From positions 1-22,710 of the forward strand of contig JADQBU010000311.1 of the NCBI GenBank assembly GCA_016278435.1: a DNA stretch of 22,710 nucleotides. The letters run 5' to 3'. The notes beneath the pieces are model-generated. The model searched no databases and was not told the origin of the DNA. It saw only the letters and a program-made list of their open reading frames with translations. The position numbers were made by a program, and so were the translations under genes. Shown here in pieces: positions 1 through 12,000 of the stretch. The stretch is from Halanaerobiales bacterium. GTDB lineage: Bacteria > Bacillota > Halanaerobiia > Halanaerobiales > JADQBU01. The stretch's first letter is position 1; every line of letters begins with the position of its first letter.

Positions 1-3000
1 GTGGCCGGCAATAATTTTTCGGCCAGTGGAAGTATAGCGAGTGATGGGGCAGATAACCTTGATGCAGGGTCGATTAGTATTTTGGCCGGAAATGTTATTA
101 ATTTAAATAATGGTTCCAGGATCTTTGCCAGGTCTTCCGGGAACAACTCAAATCCAGGGGATATTTCACTTCAGGTTGATAAAGTGGACAGGCCTGATTT
201 AGCAGAAGCCAGTGCAGAAACAGGTATCTATCTGGATGGCGCCAGTTTAAAAGGGAATAATATCTCACTTAAGGCCAATGCAAATGGCGACTATAGCTGG
301 AGTGTTACTGATTCTCAGGATCTGGTAAGTGGAACTGTAGATGCACTGGGTAGTTTAATGACCGGTGTTAATGTTGGTATAGTTCAGTCCACTGCCAGCT
401 CTGAGGTATTAGTAAAGAATGGTTCAAATATTGATGCAGATGGTAAAGTAGATATCTCTGCTGATAGTACTTCCAGTGCTGGTATGATGTCAGTTGATCC
501 CGGTACCGGTGGGGTTGCCAGCGTTGGTTTTGTATATGGGAGTGTTAATTCTACTGCAAATGTTGAGGTTCAGAATGGTACAAGTATCAGGGCTTCAGAC
601 CTGAATTTATCGGCAAATAATAGTGCTGATCTTGATATTACAATTTATTCGGTTTCTACATCGGGAACAGATGCCCAGGCAGCTATTGCAGTTACCAGTG
701 CAGATGTAAATTCAAAAGCAAATATTGCTGCAGGGGCCAATATTAATGTTGATAATGATGTAACTGCCAGTGCTATCAATAATAATAGTTTTGCTACTAA
801 AGCAAATGCTATGGCAATGGGTGATGGTACAGCAGGAATTGCTGCTTCGATTTTTAATGCCAGCACCAGTGCTGATGCCAGTATTGGCGCTGATCTAAAT
901 AACAGCAATCTTACTATAGAAGCCCTGGATAATATTGTTAAAAATAATACTGAGTCCTCTGCCACAGCAGGTTCAGGTACTGTTCAAAAAATTGCTCTGG
1001 GAGGGGTTGGGAAAAGCACAGATTTTATTAAAGATAAACTGGGTTCCAGCGGCCCGGATAGTCTCAGTTCTGAAAGTGGAGCAACGGAGAAACCGAAACT
1101 GGCTGGTGCTGTAACTATCGCCAATACCAATAATGATGCCAGTGCTGTTATCGATGATGAGACTACGGTAAATGCAACTGGTGATGTAGTAGTAGTAGCC
1201 AGGGTTAATGATGCTGGTTTACAGAATTTTGCCAAAAGTAGTGTTAAATCAAATGCCAGGGGGGATTCAGAGAATCCTACGGCAACATATTCCCTCAGTG
1301 CCGCAGTGGCTTATGGAAAGCATACACACAATGCAGATGCTCACATTGGAGCAGATAGTAATATAACTGCCGGCCATCTTGGTGTAGAATCCGATGTTTT
1401 GATACCATATCAGATAAGCTGGTATAAGTGGGAAGGTTTATCGACTATTACCAGTAAGCTAAATGGGAATCTGGGAACAGCAAATGGTTTTCTGACAGGA
1501 TTTGCCAATGCAACCGGGTCTCCCAGTGAGGGTGGAATAGCAGGGTCAGTTAATTACATGGACTTAAACAATAGTTCTGAGGCTTATCTTGGAGAAAATA
1601 CTGTAGTAAATATAATTCCGGGAAGTAGTAACAGCTGGACAAGTACTCTGCCCAGCAGCTCTATCCTGGATGAAGATTCTCTGCCGACAGATGGATCGCT
1701 TATAAGCTGGGATACACCACTCAGTATCTATGCTAATACTGATGTAAGTGGTGTCTATGCAGCGGGTAATCTATCTATTACATTTAATGGAGCTGGTGGT
1801 AATTCGGGTGCTGCTTCAGCCGGTGGTGCTTATGTTGGTGTAAACTATACAGACAATACTAAGGCTTATGTAGCAGAGGGTGCAGACCTTTCATCTAAAG
1901 ATGAAAATCCAGATGATGGTATTGCACCTGACCCTGTGAACATGTCAGTAAAAGCCAATTCCAGTGAAAAGATAATAAATGTTGGACCATCGGCCGGAAG
2001 GGGAGCCAGTTTCGGTTTGAATGGAGTTTTCTCCATGCCGGTAATTAATAGTACTACTGAGGCTTCAATAGATGATGATGTGACTGTAAATGCCCGTAAT
2101 CTTACAGTTAAGGCTAATGATGAAGTAGAAAGCTGGTCTATAACAGGGGCGGTAAATAGTTCAGAGAGTGCTGGAATTGGTCTCAGTTTATCGTTGAATG
2201 ATATTACAACCAATACCAGTGCTTTTATTGGAGATAATGGGAATGATAGTGATAATACCCATGGTAAAGTAACAGCAGATAATGTAGCTGTTAAGGCCAG
2301 GACAGACGGCAGGATAGAAACTCTTTCTGTCGCAGCCTCAGCGCCTTCTTCCAGTGACTCTTCAGGTTCAGGAGAATCCGGGACACTGGATAAACTAAAA
2401 AGCAAATTAACAACCAAACTCGGTTCTGCTTTTGGTAAGGCAAATGAAAAGTCAGGTAGTTCTTCGAGTAAAGAACCTGCTAAACCAAAATTCGGTATTG
2501 GTATCTCAGGTAGTGCAGCAGTCAACCTGGTAGATTTAAATACCAGTGCCTATATAGATAATACAGAACTTGATTTGAGTGGGGGTCAGGACAATTCACT
2601 GACTGTCAGTTCGGTCAATAATACAGATATAACTGCTGCCAGTGGTTCGGCCGCTCTGGTTAGAGCTAATAACTCCAGCTCTAAGTTCAGTGCTGGTATA
2701 GCTGGAAGTGTAGCAGTAAATGAATTAAATAATAATACATCAGCCTATATCAATAATTCAACAGTAGCTGGGTCTCAGGACCTGACTGTAAACGCCCTGA
2801 GCGGAGGAGAACAGTTCGCCATTGCTCTCGGTGCAGCTATAAATGCATCATCCAATCAGGATAAAGCTGCATCTGCTGCCGGTTCAGTATCGGTAAGCCA
2901 GGCAGATAACAGTATCAACTCCTATATCAAGGATTCTACTATCAGCGGGAAAGATAGTGTGTCTGGTGATAAGACAAGAGATCTAGACATTGTGGCCTAT

Positions 3001-6000
3001 GACAGAACCCTGCTTGGTACAGGTGGAGGTTCACTGATAGGTGGTGGCAAAGCAGGTATTGGAGCAGCTGTTACCTATAGTGATATCAGTGATAATACCA
3101 GTTCATATCTTTCAGGATCTACTATTGAAAATTATGACAAAGTTCGAATAGATGCCCTGACAGCAGCAAAGATAGCTGCTGCGGGAGCAATGGCTGGTTT
3201 TACTACCAAAAGCAATACTGCTACTCTCGGGGGAGCAGTTGTTATCAATGTTGTTAACAATACTACCTCAGCTGAAATCAAGGAAGATTCTGATGTACAG
3301 GTGGACAGTAGTGTTGATGTCATAGCAAAAGATACGGATGCTAACAGTAATCTGGACAGCATAATTAACAGTAGTAACCAGGGGAATGATAGCAGTTCCA
3401 GCCTGGACTACAGCGGGTCAAGTATTGGAGCCAGTGAGACAGACGGTAGCAGTATATTATCGGTTGCTGGTGTAGTACAGGCTGGAGGTAACAATGTAGG
3501 TATCTCCTTTAACTGGAATGAGATTAATAATATAATTTTGTCCAGAATAGATGACTCTAAAGTTAGCACAAGAACAATTGATAGTGATGGAGAGATAAAT
3601 GTTAAGGCCAACTCCAATGCAGCTATTACTGGTTTTGCGGTTGGAGTAGGAGTCTCATCAGGACAATTTGCCGGTGGTGGTTCGATAACCATCAATGATA
3701 TCGGTAACCAGACAGTTGCTGAGGTGACTGATTCTCTGCAAAGTGGTGAGACAGATATTAAAACTGTTTCAGCCGACAATCTGACAGTAAGTGCAGAAGA
3801 TAACTCTAAAATTGATTCACTTGCTGGACAGGTTACGATCAGTAAAGGTAATGCCTCGGTCGGTGGTACAGTAGCCTATAATAATATCAATAATCAGACC
3901 AGGGCTACTATAAATGGTGTAGATATTGATGTTAATAAAGTATTAGATATATTGTCTGCAAACAATGCAGCAATCAGGACTCTTTCTGTATCTGGTGGAG
4001 GTTCAAAAGAATTTGCTTTCAATGGATCTGCCTCAGCCTCAAGCATAGGTAATACGACAGAGGCAGAGTTGATAGACAGTAAGACAGATCAAAATACAAA
4101 CCAGGTAAATATAAAAGCAGGAGATAATTCAGATATAGAGGCACTCTCTGGAGCAGCTGCTTTGTCAGGTTCAACAGCAGTTGGAGCAGCAGTAGCCGTC
4201 AATAGAATTAACAATAATACAACGGCACATCTCAGTGGTAGTGCTGATAACTCTATCTATAATTTGAAAGACCTACTGTTAAACAGTGACTCATCCTCTA
4301 CTATCAGGAGTATGGCAGTAGGTGTAGGTGGAGGGGTTGATGTAGGTGTGGCAGGATCAACAGCTACAAACTTTATCGACAATAATACCTCAAGCTATAT
4401 AGATGAAGGCGCGAAGGTCAAGGCAGCAAACAATGTCGGGGTAATAGCCAATAATGAACAGACTATCAGCAATGCAGCCGGTAGTATAGGAATTGGTGTA
4501 GGAACAGCAGGTGTCGGAGCTTCAGTAACTGTCAATAAGATAAGTGGTGATACAGGCTCCTATATCAGTGGCAGTGATACTGAGGTATCAGCCCTGGCCG
4601 GGGATAGTAGTGATAAGATGACAGTATATAATGGCAAGCTGGACGGCAGTGTTGATCTGGCCAGTGGACTGGATCTTGACAATTATGGCCGGACAGACCT
4701 GGCTTCGATGCGCAAGACCGAGGAGCTGACTGGACTGGCTGTAAACTCCTCAGCTGCCCACAGTATTGAAAATATTGTTACAAATGTAGCCGGTGGTCAA
4801 TATGCCGGAGTTGCCGGAACCACCAATGTCAACCTACTGCAGGGTAACACTGAAGCCTATATAGACAGTGCTTTAATCAACCCGGCTGGATCAGTGACCA
4901 GTGGGACAGCAGGAAACGGACAGTCGGTCAGTGTCAGGGCCAGTGACTTTGCTTACAGCAATGGTTTTATCGGCTCGATAGCCGGAGGCATCGCCGGTGT
5001 CGGTGCTGGTGTTGATACCAATGTCTTCAGCAATAACACCAAAGCCTATATCAATAACGCCAATCAATTAAATGTAAATAATTTAATAGATATAAATGCT
5101 TCATCACAGCAGGGCGCGTCTTCACTGGTAACAGGCGGTGCCGGTGGTGGAGTTGCGGTTGTAGGGAGTGGTACTGTTGGAACCTTTAGTGGTACAACAG
5201 AGGCTTATTTGAATGGTACAAATGTAACTACAGGTAATATTAATATCAATGCAAACCATTTAAGCAGGTTCTTCGTTGCTGCTGGTGCAGTTACTTATGG
5301 AGGCTCAGCTGTTTCCGGCAGTTTTTCTGTAGCTACAGATGAAAGTAGGACTAAGTCCTATATAGAAGGTTCAACTGTTGATACCAATGATAATACCGGA
5401 ACTGTCAATGTACAGGCAAATAACAGTACAGAGATAAACAACTGGTCTGTCAGTGGAAGCAATGGTGGTGGAGCTGGTATAGCAGGAAGTGCAGTTGTAA
5501 ACCTGGTCAATAATAATACCTTAGCTTATGTTGATCAAAGCAATCTGGGTAAAGCCGGTCAGAAAACAGGTAATATTCTTATTCAGGCTAAAAATAATAC
5601 CAGAATAGATAATACCGCTGGTGCTATTGGTCTTAGTTATGGTGGACCATTAACGGGATGTGGTGTGGGAGCAAGTGCGGCCGTTACAAAAGTCGATAAT
5701 ACTACAGAAGCCTATCTTCAGGACTCAAATGCCTATTCAGTAAATAATCTTAAGGTAAATTCCCTTGCTCAGCGTGACCTGTCAACAATCACGGCTTCCC
5801 TGGGAGTAGGGGGAAGTATCGGACTCGGCGGAGCAGTAGCAGTTACCCTGGTCGGTCAGAATCTTGATGATCAGAGTCAGGATGCTGGTAGTGAACTGAA
5901 TAAGGATGATTCAGGAACCCTATCTAAGGCCAACGGATTTAGTGATTCCAATCGTCTTAATTTAAACGGGACAGGACTTGATGTAAATAAAGAGGATGGC

Positions 6001-9000
6001 GATGATTCAGGTGATTCAGATAATACGGATGTAAACCGGACAGGAATTACTGTAGATGAAGAGAATGACTTGAATGATGCCGGCAAGATTTCTGTAGACA
6101 TAAATTCTACCCGGGAATCAGGAACCTCAGCTCAAATAATCGGTGACTCAACAATTGATACGGCTGGTAAGACTACAGTCAAGGCCTCAACAGAAGATCA
6201 GAATGATATAAATGCTGGAGCAGGTGGAGTGGGAGTGGCTGCAGCAGGTGGAGCAGTCGGTATTATGGAGATTAATAACAATGTAACTGCATCTACCATG
6301 GAAACCGCAGACGGAACTGGCGGAACCCCACAACTTACTACTGGAGAGCTGGAGATAGCGGCAACGGCAGATAAGCTCAATAATGATGAGAAAGCTGCCA
6401 GTGTGAGTGCTTATCAGGGTAGTGCTGGGGCGGTTTCCCTGGGGGCTGCAGTTGCGGTGGCAAATGTGACTAATAATGTGAACACAGGGGTAAGTGAAGG
6501 AACAAAGCTTACAATCAATGGAAGTGGTAATCTGGAACTTACTGCAGCTGATAAAACTGATCTAAATGCCGAGGCCTATGGTCTTACTGCAGGAATTGTT
6601 GCAGCAGGGGCAGTGGTTTCTGATGCTGGTAAAAAAGGTAGTACTATAGTGCAGCTGGGTGGTGAGAACACAGACTCTAAGGAAACTATAATAAATCTGG
6701 GAACAGGTCAAATGCTGGTTGAAAGCTCCAGGGAAGGAACTGTTGCAGCAACAAGCTATGCTGGTGCTGGTGGTGTCTTTGCAGGTTCAGGTTCGTCTGC
6801 AACAGCAAAAGAGTCCGGGGAAACAAATGCAAAAATAGGGAATAATGTTGATATTAATGGAAGTGATGCCTCTATAAATATTAAGGCCTATGCAGTACCG
6901 CAATTAAGCGCAGAAGCCTATGGATTTAATGGATCATTATATGCCAGTGCTGGTGCTGCAGTTGCCCAAACTACTGCTGAAAATAGCATCGAGGCTACTA
7001 TTGGTAGTGAAAATAACATAGATGCTACTGATCTAACTATTAGTGCAGAAAATAAACTTAATAATGGTAACCCTACTGCCAGAACATTTGCAGAAGCAAT
7101 ATCTGGTGGCCTCCTGCTGGGAGTTAATGCTACAGAGAGTAAAACGGATACAGATATTGATGTTAGAGCTATTCTTGGTTCTAATACAGAAATAAATCTG
7201 AACGGGGATTTGCAGATACTGGCAGATAATAAAAGCAGTCAGAAGTCTGAGGTGACCGGGATGGTGGCCGGAATCACTGCTGTAGGAGCCAATATAGCCA
7301 AAACTACTTCAGACAGCACAACACAGGCTACAATCGGGCGGGGAGTTAGTGGAGTGGTTAAAAACTTAACAATAAAATCCAGCGGGAACGATACCCTGTC
7401 AGCAAAAAGTATCTCCGGTAGTGGTGGCGTAGTTGCTGGTGCAGCTGCTGATTCTCAGACTGACAGTAGTAGTAATACAAAGGCAAATATCGCCAGAGGA
7501 GTATCATTATATAGTGATGACCTGAATATTGAGTCAGAGCATACTACTAACTATAATAGTAGAGCCAACAGTATTAATGCATCTGCAGTAGGGTATAGTG
7601 GTTCTTTTACAGAAAACAATATAGATTCCAGTGTCAATGCTAATGTAGGAAATAATACACAGCTTAATAGTGATAAAATAGATATTGTAGCTACAAATTC
7701 AGTTGTACAGGAAGGTAAGGATGAAAATGTCAAAGGCGGAGCCGGTGGTGTAATAAATGGTTCAGCAGTTACAAGTAATAGTAATGTTACTGAGAATACA
7801 AATCTAAATATTGGTGATTCTGCAATCTTAAAAGCCCTGGGTAATCCTGATAACAATTCTGGATTACTAAATCTGGGAGTGAACAATAAACTTAATGTTT
7901 TCGATGAATCTGTATTAAAAACAGGTGGCGCTATCGAAGGACCATATGCAGAAGCCCATCATACAGCAGATTTACAGGGCACAGTAAATATAGCTGATGA
8001 GGCTCAGTTAACCAGTTCAGGAGACTTAAACGCCAGAGCATATACTGATGCCAGTGTCTCTACTTCTGCCCTGGTTAAAACATATGGTGGGGTTTCGGTT
8101 GCAGGTGGTAAAGCTATAAGTAATCTTAATACAGATCAGAATGTAATAGTTGGCAATAATACAGACTTGATGTCCTATGGAAATATAGAACTTGCCGCAG
8201 GCAAGAGTTCAGATGGCTGGTGGTTAAATAATCTAAATAGTAATGCCCTGACTGAGGTATATAATTATACTGCATTACCACTGGATACCAGCTCTTATGC
8301 TGAGGCAAATATTGCCAGCAACAATAACTTAACAATAGGAAGTGGAGCTAATCAAGAAAGTGTCCGTGATGTAAATCTGGCAGCTTATGATGGTGACCTG
8401 TTAACAGAAGCCAGTGGGATAGGGCATAATCCCTACCTGGAAGTACTGGGAACAACTACTTCAGATGGTCATACCAATAGTAGCAGTAGTAGCCAGATAA
8501 AGATGAATGGTACAGCTACAGCAGGTATCTATCACGACCAGTCCCTGGATATAGACAGTTCTGGAAATATAACAGTAGGAACAAACAGCAATGGGATTAG
8601 CTATCAAAAAGGGACAATAAATCCTGAAGAACAACTACAGGCCCAGATAGATAGGCTTACAGATGAAAAAAACAATGCAGAAAATGCAGAAGAAAAAGAG
8701 AACATCAAGGCCCAGATTGATATGTTAGAGATGTTAAAGGGGTCACTGAGCAGTATTGATGTAACCGCTGTCAGTGTCAATGACATTTTTGCGGCTGGTG
8801 GGAATATAAATATTGACAGTAAAGATATTAATGGTAGCGGAATTCTTAAAGCCTATGGAGCTCCAACCATCAGGATCAATAATGACAGCAACTATTATCT
8901 TTCTTTAAGCAAATTAACAATTCCTGATGCTGATACAGGTGGGGCTGTAAACTTTACCGGAACAGTAGACTCTAATCAAGCAGTGAGTGAAGGAATACAT

Positions 9001-12000
9001 ATTTCCGAGATAAACAAAGGGAAACAGAGTAAAATCCTGATCAATAACAATTATAATGCAGGTACAGGTAATGGCCCGGCTATTTTCCTCAACCAGCCAG
9101 TTGAAAACATGAGAGGCCTGTTAAAAATATTTAATCAATCCGGTAGTCTGGCCCAGTTCTCCGATTTAAAGGCTCAACAGATTCAGATTGATGTTCCCAA
9201 TGGAATTTATATAGTAAATAACCCTGATGGTTTTTATTTTACCAGTGCTGAACCCAGTACAGCCTGGACAGGCAGTGATTACTTGCCGTTGTCAGCTGAT
9301 GATGCTGTAGCACTGGCTACTAAAAAATATTTTCAGGATGATCTGGACTGGCCAGGTCAACTAAATAACTTTTTACGTGATCCAGATAATAAAATGTATC
9401 CACCTCAATCCGGTGGCAGAACTTATGTTCTAAAGAATTTCCCCAATGTCTGGATTCCAGAGGGAGGTAGTAGTAACCAGATTAAACTTTTTGCTGGTTT
9501 CTGGATGAATAAAGTTGCTGATCTAAGTTTGAAAAAAACAGCTGACTATAGCAAAGGGAATTTTAGCAGCAAATCATTATCAGCTACTAAAATAGGTATT
9601 AATGCAAAATATATTGATATTAATGGTTCTATTAATGCCGGGCATCCAGGTAACTGGTCTGTAGATATAAGTAGTGATCTGGACATCTGGATGGATTTTA
9701 TGAGATACTATTATCAATTTGCTAATGGTCCTGCTGTAATAAAGGTTCCAGGTAATTATTATCAGTCGATTACTAAAGGGGATAGGGTTCCAGGCCTAAA
9801 ATATGATATTGCCAGTAATCAATTAATTCTTGATAATATTAATGCCAGTGGAGGTGGATTTGTCTATCTCCATGGTGACATTATCAGTACCAATAAAAAT
9901 GGAAATATTAATATTTTAAATGGTTTTGGTGATGTACAGCTCAACAACAACAGTAGTGTGCCGGTAGTAGTCGGGAATATCAATACCGGCCTTGATACAG
10001 TCGGTGAAGTTAAGATAGCAGACACGGCTAAAGGTACAGTTACCTGGTATGTAAATACCCTGGGCCAGGGTACAAAAGTTTATACAGCTGATATCAATAA
10101 TGCAACAGACTATAATAATGCTACTCTGGTTAATAGTACAGGGAATAACAGCAGTTATGACCCCTTACAGGGACAGCGTTATCAGTGGGCGCAATCTGCA
10201 GAATTGGAAAGGGAATTTACCGGTGAAAAAATAGCCGGTGATGACCCTGCTTTTTATCGGTTAAAGCAGCCATCGGCCTGGCAGTATAAATCAAACTGGA
10301 CTAATACGGGTGTTACTGTTACCAAAAATAATGATGCAGATATGCCCTATTTCCAGCAGAAAGTGACAGCCGGTAATCTGGGTAGTTGGTATAATATAGG
10401 TGTCGATTTTTCTGATAGTAATAAAGGAGTTCCTACAGCAGAAGAAAAGGACTGGACTTATAAGGTTCCCAGGTTTGCATCGCTAACACTTACTGCCAGT
10501 GTGAAAGCTGATAATTCTGTCGGGATCAATTTTACAGGAAATGATAACGGAAGCGTAAATATTGATTCAGCAGCTGGAATTTATCTGGATGGGAGTATTG
10601 ATAATAGCTTTGGTGATACTGTATTAAAAGCTGAAGGGAATTATCGAGGGATTACACAAAGTACAAATTCTATTATTAATACTAAAAATGTTTTCTTAAC
10701 TGCAGATAATAGCCTTGGTTCTTCCGGCAACTCCCTTCAGGTCAATGTGGATAACATCTCCGGTACACTCTCTGCTGTCAGCAATTATGGAGATATCTAC
10801 ATTGATGTTACAAATGGTTCAGTAAATATAGACAAAATAATAGCCGGAAATAGTTCAGATTATAATAATATTAATTTGACTGTGGACCGTGATATTAATT
10901 CAAGTTCGAGCAGTACAGGTATTTATGGCTCAAATATAAATCTTCAGAGCAGGAATGGACAGATTGGTAGTACTGATCAATTTCTAAAGATAAAAGCCAG
11001 TTCAACCGAATATAGTAATGGAAATATTGCAGGAGGCCGGGTCAGTGTCGAAGCAAATGATGGGATATACGTTACTCAGGTAGATGGTGATCTACGTCTG
11101 GTTAAAGCAGAATCACATCAGGGTGATGTTGGGATAAATGTAAATAATGGTAATCTTATTAATGTAGTAAAGAAGCGCAGTGTTGATAAAGATAAAGAGC
11201 AAAGGTTAGCTGATATATGGGATAGCCTGCATCTAACAAAAGATTCTGATGCCTATGCAAATGCCGTTAATAATACAGTTACCCCATATGAAAATAGTGT
11301 AAATAGAACATATCAGGAGTATTGGTATTTAATTAATAATGGAACAGTTACAGGTGGAAAGTTGCAATTGACCGCTAATGGTCTGGATCTATACCGGGGC
11401 CGGGCAGCTGCTGTGCTGGGTGTACAGAATCTAACAGATGAGCAGATACAAGGTTATGTCAATGATATCTACAATGATTATCAGTCGTACTTTACAAATC
11501 TTTATGGAGCTGATTGGAAAAATGCTGCTCCATTTCTGAGTTATGACAGTGGATATTCATATGCCGCACCAGCAGAAAAAATAGCTGAACTTACTAAAGG
11601 GGCTGAATGGTTACCCTCCCAATTAAGATATGAGATCAGTCAGAATGCCCTGCAGCCAGCTACAGGAGGTCAATTGGTAAATCAGGAGGCAAATATTACT
11701 GGCAGGGATGTTTATCTAAATGTTAATAAGGCCATCGGAAATCTCAATGATCCTATGGAAATTAATCTACCAACAACAGCTGGCTCAACTATTAATTTAA
11801 ATGCAAGTCAGAAGGCAGCCCTGGCCAGGGCCAATATGCCGGGAGATATTACTCTTGAATATAATGAACAGAACGAACCTGTGAAGATTAATATTGTGCA
11901 GACTAACCCGGTATATTTAAATTCTTCCGGAGATGTAGTGTTTATGGCCAATAAAGATCTTTTTGTAAACAGTGCTGCCAATCTCAATATTAATAAACTC

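Noticed and set aside
1..3. GTG at the first base as start codon of the adhesin
   Set aside because: It is at the window edge, with no visible upstream context, no signal peptide and no TPS domain; the gene must begin further upstream.
1866..2525. Antisense open frame of 219 codons and other minus-strand frames within 645-14036
   Set aside because: They are opposite the Ser/Asn/Ala-rich adhesin repeats, have low-complexity Leu/Ser/Pro translations and no ribosome binding sites, and recur wherever the repeat codons lack antisense stops.
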